Shown in pieces: positions 42,599-53,311 of a stretch of DNA of 64,000 bases (its first letter is position 1; the number at the start of each line of letters is the position of its first letter). Below the pieces are notes generated by a model. That model was not told where the DNA came from. It saw only the letters and a program-made list of their open reading frames with translations, and searched no databases. A program made the translations under genes and the position numbers. The DNA comes from Zoroaster sp. YZ-2022 (taxonomy: Eukaryota; Echinodermata; Asteroidea; Forcipulatida; Zoroasteridae): assembly GCA_029582265.1 (NCBI GenBank), contig CM055816.1, forward strand, positions 93,049,588 to 93,113,587, in the 5' to 3' direction.

Positions 42599-43984
42599 AT
42601 GGTATCCATCGATTTCCTTCATCTGGAGCGGAGTATTGGTGGATACGAATACATCTTGGTGGTTATGGATCACTTCACAAGATTTGCTCAAGCATACCCA
42701 ACGACTAACAAATCTGGTAAGACGGTTGCAGACAAGATATTTAATGACTTCATTTTGAGATTTGGATTTCCTCACAAACTTCACCATGATCAAGGAAGGG
42801 AGTTCGAAAACCAACTATTTAGACGACTACAAAATCTATCAGGCATTACCCCTTCACGTACCACTCCATACCACCCGCAAGGGAATGGCCAAGTGGAGCG
42901 GTTTAATCGAACCCTCTTGGGAATGCTGCGTACCCTACCCGAGAAAGAGAAGTCTCGCTGGAAAGAATCCCTAAATAAGGTGGTGCATGCATACAATTGC
43001 ACTCGTTCGGATGTCACTGGATTCTCCCCATTCTATCTTCTATACGGACGTCCACCTCGACTCCCAATTGATCTGGTCTTTGGTTTGTCAGAGATGAAAG
43101 AGTCCCCAAAGAACCACCAAGAATACAGCCACCGCTGGAGGAGACAGATGGAAGAAGCATATGCAATTGCAAAAATGAAGGCAGACAAGTCATCAGCTCG
43201 AGGAAAACATCAGTATGACAGGAAAGTACACAGCACGATCCTTCAGCCTGGTGATAGAGTCCTGGTGAGGAACCTCAAGGAGACTGGTGGACCGGGCAAA
43301 CTACGTGCGCACTGGGAAAGTGAAGTTTACACTGTAGTGAAAAGGCTGAGCGATGACTCCCCTGTGTATGAACTCCGTCCAGAGAAAGGAAAGGGGAGAA
43401 ACAGAACTCTCCATAGGAACCTTTTGCTACCCTGTAATGACCTCATCCTAGAAGAGAAAACTGTCCCCACTAAAACTCAACCTACAACTGCACCCAGTAC
43501 CCGAATTACACCAGACCCAAGTGTTCAGCTAGAGAATAGTGACGAAGACAGTGAAGATGAATACCTCGTTCACCTGCCAACCCCTGCGGTGCACACTACA
43601 GATTTGAACCGTGATGCTGAGGTGTTCATCCCCATCGGTGACAGAAGGGAGGAGGAATTGACAGACGATCCAGTTGCTACCCCTATGACAGACAATGGTC
43701 CAGCCACCGCCTCCGACACAGTCGCAATTGCCCTCGAACCATTGGTGATGGCTCCGGAGCCAGCAGTCACCCATGAGCCAGTAGTTGCCCATGACGAGGT
43801 GATAGTGCCTGAACTTGCCGACGCAGAGGAAGCCCTCCCTCATCATGTTGTACCTGATGACTATCACGAACAACATGAGGAAACTAGGTCCCTACCCATC
43901 CAGGCAGAGGCAGCCCCTCAGCGGTTGACGTATGAACACCTAGGGTCAACCACAACAGGTACCAGATGGAGTCAACACAGTTAG
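42599..43984 (+). CDS. pol: Gypsy integrase core and C-terminal domain, shifted frame
   Basis: The frame differs from the RT ORF and overlaps it to 42708, so a small indel near 42595 separates the zinc domain from the core. The rve core has [21 protein letters not shown] and [12 protein letters not shown], giving D, D and [21 protein letters not shown] segment is the GPY/F-like module; there is no chromodomain. The last 150 residues are acidic and Pro/Thr-rich with no known motif. Confidence 0.88.
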   Translation: MVSIDFLHLERSIGGYEYILVVMDHFTRFAQAYPTTNKSGKTVADKIFNDFILRFGFPHKLHHDQGREFENQLFRRLQNLSGITPSRTTPYHPQGNGQVERFNRTLLGMLRTLPEKEKSRWKESLNKVVHAYNCTRSDVTGFSPFYLLYGRPPRLPIDLVFGLSEMKESPKNHQEYSHRWRRQMEEAYAIAKMKADKSSARGKHQYDRKVHSTILQPGDRVLVRNLKETGGPGKLRAHWESEVYTVVKRLSDDSPVYELRPEKGKGRNRTLHRNLLLPCNDLILEEKTVPTKTQPTTAPSTRITPDPSVQLENSDEDSEDEYLVHLPTPAVHTTDLNRDAEVFIPIGDRREEELTDDPVATPMTDNGPATASDTVAIALEPLVMAPEPAVTHEPVVAHDEVIVPELADAEEALPHHVVPDDYHEQHEETRSLPIQAEAAPQRLTYEHLGSTTTGTRWSQHS

Positions 43985-44525
43985 ATGTGAGAATTACCCA
44001 TCTTATCCACACTCATCGATGTATTGGCCTCATCCCATGATGACATCACCATCCCCTACACCGATGATGTGGCCTCAACATCCCATGCAGTGGCCTGCTC
44101 CTATGATGATGCCCTGGCCCACACATCCGGTGCAACCATGGCAACCGTGGCACCCAGCACCAACAAGTCAGCAGCCAACAGTGATAAGTACCTAAAGAAC
44201 ACTAACAGTGGAACCTGAACTGAACATTTTATTGTTACTCAAATGGTATGGTTCAACGGGTTAAAAAGACAATTTCAGTCCAGATGGATCAATGATTGTT
44301 TTTTTTTTTAGTTACATTTAATTACCGGAGATGGTTTTGGGAGATCACTGAATTTATTAGTTATATTTCCAAGATATAGGTTTTGGTCCAAATTTTTAGT
44401 TGTTGAAATCACCAGTTTACGATAAGTGATTCGTTTTGTGAGTTGAACACTTTAGCTTTAATAGTTCATTTAGATTTTGTATTGTTTGAAATGTTGAGGA
44501 CAACATTTAATTTTCAAGGGGTGAG
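43985..44525 (+). other. Gypsy 3' untranslated region with polypurine tract
   Basis: No coding motif. AAGGGGTGAG at 44516-44525 directly precedes the 3' LTR and is the likely plus-strand primer, though it has one T. Confidence 0.6.
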
Positions 44526-45850
44526 TGTAGCCCCCTGGGTTTTTATGGGTTTTTATGCCCCCCTAAATTTTCAACAGCCTGTAAAAAGAACAGCCGTAAT
44601 CCGACTCCCAAAGATGAGCCCTGGTGTTGGCCAGTGTGCACCCTTGGTCATTCTTACACTGGATGACTGAGTGCACACTGATATAAAAGTTTCTCTACCA
44701 TACTCATTGGAGTCTCTGTGTCATCCTTTTTACAGGTATGTGTAATTTCATTTTTATTTAATAATCATTTAAGAATGTATAAGTTGTTAATGTTTCATTC
44801 AAGTTTACCCATGAGTTCTTGGGATTTATATTTGTTGCATTTTTATTTGTTCCAACTTGGATCAACTTGTGCATTTTTCATCACACACACACTTGTGCAA
44901 CTTTTACCCAAACCTTCTTCAAGAGTTATGTTTTTACCCAGAGATTATCTCTTTTACTTGATGGTATTTTGATTGACTGATTTGTGTTTCTTAAAGTTAA
45001 GACTTTACAGAAGTTATTTGCATTAAGATTTGTATTTGATCACTTTTCCAACTATGTGTATTTTAAGTAGGAAAAGCCAGCATAGATTATATTTTAGAAG
45101 ATTTAATTGATGCCATGACCTATGTACACTGTCCATGTGTATAGCTAGGCATGGGGCACTTATCAGACCTCATGGTCTGAAACAAAGGGACCACTGTAGG
45201 CACATTCCATAGCTAGGTGGCTGGTATGGTAATTAGCACCAAGCCCTGGGGCTTGATTCTGGTAGTGGGTTTATGTACATGTAATTAGGGTAGCCTGGGC
45301 TATTTGACACTACTAGTATAAACCTCCCCTTGGTCCCCAGTGTGAGAGGCAAGTGCCAGGCTAGGATGGGTCTTAAAGCATTAAGACTGAGTGGGCTTTG
45401 TTTACTAGACTCTAGATTTTGGGTCCTTGCTTTACATTTAACTGTTCTTGAGTTAATGTATTTCTTTATTTGGTTTATGTGCATTTGGGCACAAGGAGTG
45501 CTGTTACTTATTCACCTAGTTCTGAATTTGCCCTGTATTTATTGTTTTGACTTACAATCACCAGATTGAGATTTTGTCCAACTATGATCATAGACTAGCC
45601 AAGCCTTTGGGTTTACATGTGTAATTATTTAGAGTTATTTCAGTATTTTAGTTATTTCTCAAGTTTCATAGGATATTGTAGTACAAGTTTAATATGTATT
45701 TTATTGTCATTCTTACACTGGATGACTGAGTGCACACTGATATAAAAGTTTCTCTACCATACTCATTGGAGTCTTGTGTCATCCTTTTTACAGGATCATT
45801 TTAATGAACACTCTAAGGTGATCAACATTCGATCCCCTACGGGTGCAACA
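44526..45850 (+). repeat. Gypsy 3' LTR
   Basis: Same termini as the 5' LTR and the same internal 90-base direct repeat (44647-44736 and 45706-45794). Differences from the 5' LTR include a short insertion near 44756 (TTTATT), CTCA against AATT near 45231, and an extra AG near 45345. Confidence 0.9.
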
Positions 45851-46548
45851 TATGTATTTATTCAAAATCGTCCATAAATTTTATGGGCATTTGATTTTTG
45901 CATTTGTTAAAAGACTACGTCAACCTAGTAATAACTTTGACCAATGCCAGCATGTAGAGTTTCTGCTCTTGATGAATCGTTTGCAAAACATAAAGTCTAA
46001 ATGTATAGACAGTTAGTTTTTCTTGGTCTCCATGCACTATTTGTGGCATGTTACTTAGAGCGTGGGTTTATAATATAAACCCATCAGAACAAAAGGGAAA
46101 TAGTAACTACAAGTTGTAAGGAAAAATGTCGCCCTCGGTAAAATCGCTGTAAAAATATATTGCTGTATCTAAATATCATAGGAAATTTGTATGCTACACA
46201 CATTCTGATGCATTTTAATATATTACGAAGTAGCTACTTTTTACCATAGAACAAAATTAGTCTGAATCTTATGTCGGAAGACGCTGGGTGGGCTGTGTGT
46301 CCCTAGTGGGTTGGGGCTTGTGCTTCTAAGTTGTCAGAGAAAAGAGATGATCAGGACTGTGAACAATATCAACATATGTGTATTACGCATAGTACAATAC
46401 TGTAAAATGTGTACAATCCTAAAAACTTTCAAACTCTTCAAATCCTTTAAACTTTTCAAATTATTCAAACTTATTATTATTACCTTTTAACGAGAACACT
46501 CCTATCGATTGCGAATATCTAAATTATTCAACTTAAATTTTCCATCAG
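45851..46548. other. Intron sequence before the Death exon
   Basis: AT-rich, with a cluster of CTTTCAAACTCTTCAAA-type repeats near 46430-46470. No feature otherwise. Confidence 0.4.
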
Positions 46549-46722
46549 GATGCAATGGCAAATGATTGGAAAACTCTGGTTCATGGTGAAATGAATGTTT
46601 ATTGCGGAGGTCTTTCCCGAAGGCTGTTCAAGAATTTTGTTCGCTATTAGATGTTGACAGAGATGGTGGAAACAACTGGAGACAGCTTTCTACTTGCCTC
46701 TTCCACTCTGATCGTTTGACAA
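46549..46722 (+). CDS. Death-domain exon, cut by assembly gap and frameshifted
   Basis: Acceptor TTTTCCATCAG. In phase 0 it reads DAMANDWKTLVHGEMNVY, then one base is out of register near 46600, and the adjacent frame reads FPKAVQEFCSLLDVDRDGGNNWRQLSTCLF up to the gap at 46723. The LLDVD...GGNNWRQLS phrase fits a Death-domain helix pair as found after ZU5-UPA in UNC5-like and PIDD-like proteins. It continues the gene whose UPA exons end at 36052 and enters in the matching phase. The frame break is close to the gap edge, where assembly quality is suspect. Confidence 0.6.
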
Positions 46723-47222
46723 NNNNNNNNNNNNNNNNNNNNNNNNNNNNNNNNNNNNNNNNNNNNNNNNNNNNNNNNNNNNNNNNNNNNNNNNNNNNNN
46801 NNNNNNNNNNNNNNNNNNNNNNNNNNNNNNNNNNNNNNNNNNNNNNNNNNNNNNNNNNNNNNNNNNNNNNNNNNNNNNNNNNNNNNNNNNNNNNNNNNNN
46901 NNNNNNNNNNNNNNNNNNNNNNNNNNNNNNNNNNNNNNNNNNNNNNNNNNNNNNNNNNNNNNNNNNNNNNNNNNNNNNNNNNNNNNNNNNNNNNNNNNNN
47001 NNNNNNNNNNNNNNNNNNNNNNNNNNNNNNNNNNNNNNNNNNNNNNNNNNNNNNNNNNNNNNNNNNNNNNNNNNNNNNNNNNNNNNNNNNNNNNNNNNNN
47101 NNNNNNNNNNNNNNNNNNNNNNNNNNNNNNNNNNNNNNNNNNNNNNNNNNNNNNNNNNNNNNNNNNNNNNNNNNNNNNNNNNNNNNNNNNNNNNNNNNNN
47201 NNNNNNNNNNNNNNNNNNNNNN
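46723..47222. other. Assembly gap, exactly 500 N
   Basis: A run of N of the round length used for gaps of unknown size. It hides the rest of the Death exon; translated ORFs across it are meaningless. Confidence 0.99.
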
Positions 47223-47319
47223 AGGCAGAGTTGGTTGATTAGCCCTATTATGCGCTGTAATGGCAGCAATTGAGCTGTATACTCCCAGGGAGCTGAGATG
47301 GTTTCAGGAGTGATTTATG

Positions 47320-47412
47320 AGCCTTATGAGCAGGGGTAATGATATAATGCGCCTTGAGCACCACTTAGTTGGTGGATACGTGCGCTATATAAGTCCACAC
47401 ATTATTTATTAT
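47320..47412 (+). repeat. 3' tail of a SINE or LINE with ATT repeat
   Basis: GCGCCTTGAGCACC then GTGCGCTATATAAGT followed by an ATT microsatellite is a common 3' end of animal CR1/L2-type LINEs and their SINE partners. The rest of the element is lost in the gap. Confidence 0.5.
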
Positions 47413-47649
47413 TATATTAGTAATTTTCAGTCACTGTGTTTATCTTAAACTAGGCCACCGATTCCATGCCCCGTTGAAAGTCTGCTCTGATCTTGACGAT
47501 GTATGTCCCTTTAAAGATTGTATCGCCCGTGTTTTTGTAAGTATAATGAAAAACAAAACAATTGAGAATGACATTCTTCAAAGCTACATGTAAGTTTTAC
47601 ATAAACTAAGCCTGACTCATTGAGGCGCTTAATTACTGCTTAAATCATG

Positions 47650-47883
47650 CACCGAACTCAAGTTCTGGTGTTGCCAGCGACAGGGTGTGGGTTCGAGCCC
47701 CGGTCGTGACACTTGTGTCCTTGAGCAAGGTACTTAACCATAATTGCTTCGTCCTTCGGATGGGACGTAAAGCCGTAGGTCCCGTGTGTTGTGTAATGCA
47801 CGTAAAAAAGAATGCGCCTCGGAATAGGCAACTAGATTGATGGCGCTTTATAAATGCAGATTGGATTGGATTGGATTGGATAT
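47650..47883 (+). repeat. tRNA-derived SINE with ATTGG tail
   Basis: B-box GGTTCGAGCCC at 47690-47700, followed by GTGTCCTTGAGCAAGGTAC, a body phrase widely found in SINEs of marine deuterostomes, and GGCGCTTTATAAATGCAG before a GGATT-type pentanucleotide tail. The A-box half is degenerate. Confidence 0.75.
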
Positions 47884-48320
47884 TCTGAGAAATATTTTAT
47901 CAAAACATCGGCGATACGTGTTTTAAAAGCTAACATTCTGTGGATCGTTTAAGACATAAATACAATCAATATCGTCATTAACCTTTTATTTTATTTCAAA
48001 GCTACATTGTTATTCTATAGGCCAAAGTTTACGCACCCCACCACCGTACATACATAAAAGTGAGTACCGCTCAGTGCCATGAAAACATTTGAAAGGATGA
48101 CAATTTTCTTACTGCCAAATTTCATACTCTTCAAAAGTATCAGTATTTCCAAAACGACCCACACCGTTTGCATACCAGCCTATGGGCCTGCGCATTGATC
48201 CTGATGACGTACATGCAAGTTAGGAATTCACATGACCTTCCACCTAATGTGTATTGTAAATGGTTGGCCATTATTGGCCCTATGTGATGACGTACATTGT
48301 AAATGGATTGACCCTTTGTG
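47884..48320. other. No recognised feature
   Basis: Unique-looking AT-rich sequence up to the left edge of the next element. Confidence 0.35.
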
Positions 48321-48899
48321 CATGGGCGTCAACAGCTTATGAAAAGTGGGGGGGACATGAGCCCCAATTAGTGATCTGTGTCCTGGGGAGTTATCTAAGG
48401 GGAGGGGGTGTCCCCTTGCCCTTAGAGATTGTTTGCATAATTAAGGGTGCTTAGGTGCTAAATGGTGCTATATTTTGTTAAATAATTTTATATTTCTTGA
48501 AGAAAAAATATTGAAATTTATACTATTTGTTCAAACTAATCATGCTACAAAAAACTGACCCCCCCCCCCCCTGGATCCGCGATCATCTGCTCCTGAATTA
48601 AAGGTCCTAGTTCTATTATAATTCCACGAATAATTCAGATTATATCTACTTTTTGCCTGTCCCAACATTTGTGTTAGTATTTCACATGCTCATCTGAGTC
48701 ATCTCAATGTTAAACTGATGAATGTTGTCTTTCACCAAAACTGAAGCTCTACATCAAGTTACCAGCATTTTATTTTCAGTCTTTTCAGATCGAAATGGCA
48801 GCAGTAAGTTAGCGATGAAGATATATACCTCATTACCTGAGTTAGACTTTGCCAAAAATCTGTGTGCGACTGTTTACTGATCTGACAAACTCTTCTGCA

Positions 48900-49450
48900 A
48901 TATTCTGTGGGCTTAGTGCTGCCAGCCTATCGCGATGTACATGGCAGATCATGAGGTGGTTAAGACGCTGCTGTATCAATATCTTCCAAAAAAAGATTGA
49001 GAATTGCATAACCAATGCATAACTAAACTTCCAAAAAACCTACTGGCAAACCAAGCCAAACTCATTCACAAGGTAAACCAAAAGGTATACAAAACATGGA
49101 AGTACCACTTGTTTTCTCAACCACCTATAATCCGTTCGTTAACCACAACGATGTGAATCAAACAATAAACAAACACTGGCCGCTGATACAACAAAACCCA
49201 CAACTCTCGGAAATACTTCCGAAACAACCCTTGTTGCATTCAGAAAGGCCTCAATGTTTTGCTTTCCTTATTAGAGGAACAAATCACATAAAACAACGAA
49301 CTCTCTCACTCAAATAAAACGGAGACATTCCAACTGTTTGATAAAAACATAATTCCTATGTCTTACAAGACAGGAGACAACCCGGCTCTTCGGAACCACT
49401 ACTTGCAACTGATGATTGCCGAGTAAGGCATGAAAGCTTAGCTATTGCTA
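48900..49450 (+). mobile_element. Penelope-like element remnant (RT C terminus)
   Basis: The ORF at 49096-49317 has VFSTTYNPFVNHNDVNQTIN followed by KHWPLIQQNP and SEILPKQPLLHSERPQ, the linker that follows RT in Penelope-like elements. The palm region upstream is decayed and no GIY-YIG endonuclease follows. A hammerhead-like fold lies 90 bases downstream of the ORF. Confidence 0.7.
49405..49448 (+). ncRNA. Hammerhead ribozyme (type I, Penelope-associated)
   Basis: Core CTGATGA (49409-49415) and GAAA (49432-49435) flank a stem II of four pairs (TGCC with GGCA) plus a T-T mismatch at its base. Stem III is A-U plus GC/GC with a three-base loop, followed by U-A at the cleavage position (49443-49444). 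Stem I is GCAA (49405-49408) with TTGC (49445-49448). All core bases are present. The T-T pair where G-C is usual may weaken it. Confidence 0.65.
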
Positions 49451-49852
49451 CTAAAGGATATAAAAATATCCTGTCTCTTCGACACATCTCCCAATTCTGA
49501 CCCATCGGTTATTATTGGTACCTTCAAACCAAAGGCCTACTATTCCCACAACATATTTATTGTCAAATGGACAAATTTTGGTAATAGTCAGATATGGATC
49601 TACTGTATTTCAATTTTGTATGACAAATGCATATTGAAAAACAAATACAAGTCAACAAAGATGGAGTGTCACTGAATGGGATTGCACCATCACTCTTTTA
49701 CGCAATCGATACAAAAAATCGAACATATGCCTGCCATTTTTTTAAATTATTGTTCTGAAAAGTGGGGGGGACAAACGATATATTCCCCCACTTTCAAAAG
49801 TGGGGGGGGACATGTCCCCCCCGTCCCCCACCTGTTGACGCCCATGCTGCCA

Positions 49853-50624
49853 TGAAAACCATGGTATTGCATTGATAAAGATATTCCATATATTCGAGAC
49901 ATGATCTGTTTTCATCAAAAGATCCGGTATCCGCAAGCGGCTGTTCTATGTACTTAAACGCATGTGAAAGATGATAACATATATTATTATGGTGTGGTAT
50001 TTCATTATTACAACAAAAAAGCTTCACTATTTCTAAGTTCAAAGATCTATAACAGGCAGGCAAACAGTTATCTTTCCTTTAACACACAACCAATTCCTCA
50101 GCTCCATTGAGAGCCAGTTTTCAAAATATTTCCTAAATTTTCTCTAAAATTCACAAAATATTCACCCAAAAACAAATCTAAATATTCTCCAAACATTCAA
50201 ACCCCAAAATTAATATTATTTTTAATCTAATGTTTTAAACTCAACAAAATATTACTCGAGGGAGGGGTTAGTGTAGAGGCGAGCTGTCCCATCATAAGTT
50301 TGGTCTAGCGCCCTCATATGTTGGTTTTGGGGGTGTCAATTGGGGGTAACTCAATTGCATTGTTGTTTTAGTGATTTCTCATTGTGTCAAGTTAATTAAA
50401 TTCAACGGAAAGTTTATGCAGATGCGTTACTGAGTTCGGAACTTGCACATTTCTACCCGTTTGTCGAGCTTTGGTTCTACAACTTAACTGTCGGTAAGGG
50501 CAATATACCATTTTCATAAGTAATTATTTCCATGTTGGGTACAACTAATATGCAGATTGCAGGGCCACACGCGTTACTACCACTAGAATGTTTACCTCAC
50601 CTACTCATGTCATGAAACTTGTAT
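49853..50624. other. No recognised feature
   Basis: AT-rich sequence without ORF, exon or repeat boundary that I can support. Confidence 0.35.
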
Positions 50625-51672
50625 CGTCCATGTACGTAATTCGCCGCACTCGTGAAATGACGCACTTACCTTTGGCTTAGCATTTCTCGGAAAACTTACA
50701 AAACTATGGCGTATTAATGGTTGCATAAACTTGTCTAAGTCATACTTGTCACAAAAATAAAAATCATAGTGAAATTGTATAATTTACTGGAAAGTTAGTG
50801 CTTGTGAAAGTGGAAAAAGTTGATTAACCACTGATTTTAGTTTTTACTATACTATTACTAGATAGGCTACAAATACTTTTTTAGTAAGGGATTTACATGA
50901 CCTAATTTTTTTTTTCAATTTCATGAACTTCTGTGATTTTATTTTTCTGTGCCATCAACAAGCTATTGTCTGTGGAAACCAAAGGATATGAATGCTTTGC
51001 ATTTGCAATGATTTTTTAAAGAAATACTGATCCTCAAAATGGGCACATTCCTCATAAGTTATAGAAGTGAACGAAGACTACTTAATTTGTTGGTGTTTAT
51101 TTCGACGGCAGTGGAAAATTATTGAGAAAATAAAACATTAATATCATGGTTATGAAAAGAAATCTTTTATTTGACAAAATGTTAACAGACTTTTTACACA
51201 TTGCAAAGTTTTAAAAGTACTTTTTGCAAATTTTTTTACCACCTTCCATTTTATTGGTCTTTCAAGAATATTGATTAAAAGTTTTGAGAGCTTCTCCAAA
51301 TTATACCATTTTATTTTAAAAATCGAAAACAATATTTTTATTTTCAAGATTAAAAACAATTTTACAACCATCTGGAATAATATGAAACATGATTCAACTG
51401 TTTTTCTTCTTGGGTACATTTTCTGTGCCCCCATAAACTTTAACAGTTTGGGGGTGAGTCATACCAACATCAATTTGTTGATGACCACAATTCTGTGCGT
51501 CTCAAAAAACGGCGCTCAAGACGTCCACGCATATGATCATGCATTGAAATTCAGCATTTTACAAGAGAATCCTTCACTGAAACAAACTGAAACACCAAAC
51601 TGCTAATTTCATTTGTTAGTTACCGTCCAGTTGATTATAACCGTAGGTGCGTCATTTAGGGTAAATTGAGGA
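50625..51672. repeat. 1-kb repeat, copy 1
   Basis: Direct copy of 52298-53311, about 90 percent alike by eye. The unit carries inverted ends AAATGACGCAC near the left and GTGCGTCATTTA near the right, so it is probably a nonautonomous DNA element. The homologous flank extends about 30 bases beyond the left inverted repeat. Confidence 0.75.
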
Positions 51673-51759
51673 TACATGTAGGCCTAGTCCAAATGCCTTT
51701 CAGACATCAGACATAATATTACAGGATAATTGGTATCTACCAACTTTACATCAAGTTAG

Positions 51760-52212
51760 GGGTAGAATGTCGTATCTGGCCGCCACTATTTTCCATTAAA
51801 TATAACAATGTAATCTTACCTACCTGGTAATGTGGAGAACATATGGATGATGATGGACATATACTTCAAATTATTCCAGGATATTTATTTCATGAAAAAT
51901 CAGGCATTTTTGGTATACGATGACTTCCTCAGTCATGTCAGTCTGATCTTGTAAACTCCACAATTAGTGACCAACGCAGTCATTGTACATGCGTAGTGGC
52001 AACTATAATAGGATCCTTCTATTTTCTGAAGGGGAGGATTTTTTTTAGAATGGAAATCAAGTCCGAAAACCATCATAAAAGTGGATTTTAAAGATAGTTT
52101 TCGCTTTCTGTACCACCAAAAATCGATAGAATGATTGTTTAACTGGTTAGTGGTTGCAAAAAAAATCAAAAAAAGCTCTTAAAAAGTGGCGGCCGGATAC
52201 GACATTCTTTCC
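51760..52212. mobile_element. hAT-like MITE with 8-base target duplication
   Basis: CAAGTTAG flanks both sides (51752-51759, 52213-52220). Inverted ends share AGAATGTCGTATC and GGCCGCCAC. The 8-base duplication fits the hAT superfamily. The interior (453 bases in all) has no transposase. Confidence 0.75.
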
Positions 52213-52297
52213 CAAGTTAGCTTTCTACAAATAATTGTGTAATTTTGTACTTGGGTAATTACCAGTGTACCTTGTTGTACCTTTCCCTAAATATAGC

Positions 52298-53311
52298 GTC
52301 CATGTACGTAATTCGCCGCACTCGTGAAATGACGCACCTACCTTTAGCTAATTGCATTTCTCGGAAAACTTACAAAACTATGGCGTATTACTGGTTGCAT
52401 AAACTTATCCAAGTCGTGCTTGTTACAGAAATAAAAATTAGTGAAATTGTATGATTTACTGGAAAGTTAGTGCTTGGGAAAGTGGAAAAAGTTGTTTAAC
52501 CACTGATTTTACTAGATACAAATAGTAAGAGATTTACATGACCTAAATTTTTTTTTCACGAACATCTGTGATTTTATTGTTCTATGCCGTCAACAAGCTG
52601 TTGTCTGTGGAAACCAAAATATATGAATGCTTTGTATTTGCAATGATTTTTTTAAAGAAATACTGATCCTCAAATTGGACACATTCCTTATAGAAGAACC
52701 GAACGAAGACTATTTAATTTGTTGGTGTTTATTTCGACGGTAGTGGAAAATTGAGAAAATGAAACATTAATATCATGGTTATGAAAAGAAATCTTTTATT
52801 TGACAAAATGTTAACAGCAATTTTACACATTTCAAAGTTTTAAAGTACTTTTTGCAAGAAATTTAACCACCTTCCATTTTATTGGTCTTTCAAGAATATT
52901 CATTAAAAGTTTTAAGAGCTTCTCCAAATTATACCATTTTATTTTAAAAATCGAAAACAATATTTTTATTTTCAAGGTTAAAAACAATTTTACAACCATC
53001 TGGAATAAGATGAAACATGATTTCAAATGTTTTTCTTCTTGGGTACATTTTCTGTGCCCCCCCCCCCCATCAACTTTAACAGTTTGGGGGTGAGTCATAC
53101 CAACATCAATTTTCTGATGGCCACAATTCTGTGCATCTCAAAAAACGGCACTCAAGACGTCCACGCGTATGATCATGCATTGAAATTCAGCATTTTACGA
53201 GAATCCTTCACTGAAACAAACTGAAACACCAAACTGCTAATTTCATTTGTAAGTTACCGTCCAGTTGATTATATAACCTTAGGTGCGTCATTTAGGGTTA
53301 ATTGAGGATTA
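52298..53311. repeat. 1-kb repeat, copy 2
   Basis: See copy 1. This copy has a run of 11 C at about 53058 where copy 1 has four, and AAATGACGCACCTA and its inverse at its ends. The two copies are on the same strand. Confidence 0.75.

Larger units (their letters stand above)
36639..45850 (+). mobile_element. Ty3/gypsy LTR retrotransposon, nearly complete
   Basis: Two direct LTRs (36639-37956 and 44526-45850) enclose gag, protease, RT/RNase H and integrase in gypsy order. TATG flanks both ends (36635-36638, 45851-45854) as a 4-base target duplication. The LTRs differ by only about ten small changes by eye, so insertion is recent. Internal frame breaks at about 40060, 40238 and 42595 mean this copy probably cannot make a complete polyprotein unless these are sequencing errors. 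It sits in the intron between the UPA and Death exons of the host gene, in the same direction as that gene. Confidence 0.92.
48325..49852. mobile_element. Composite repeat bounded by inverted GCATGGGCGTCAACAG
   Basis: GCATGGGCGTCAACAG (about 48320) and its reverse complement CTGTTGACGCCCATGC (about 49832) bound 1.5 kb; each is next to a run of G or C with GGGGGACATG. Inside lies a Penelope-like remnant, so either the ends are two copies of one small repeat or a foldback element captured the fragment. Confidence 0.4.

Noticed and set aside
42595..42708. Programmed frameshift between RT and integrase frames of the gypsy element
   Set aside because: No slippery heptamer or downstream structure was seen at the switch, and these parts normally share one frame; an indel is more likely.
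46602..47273. 223-residue ORF across the N run
   Set aside because: The middle consists only of unknown bases; only the first 40 codons carry information and these are described as the Death exon.
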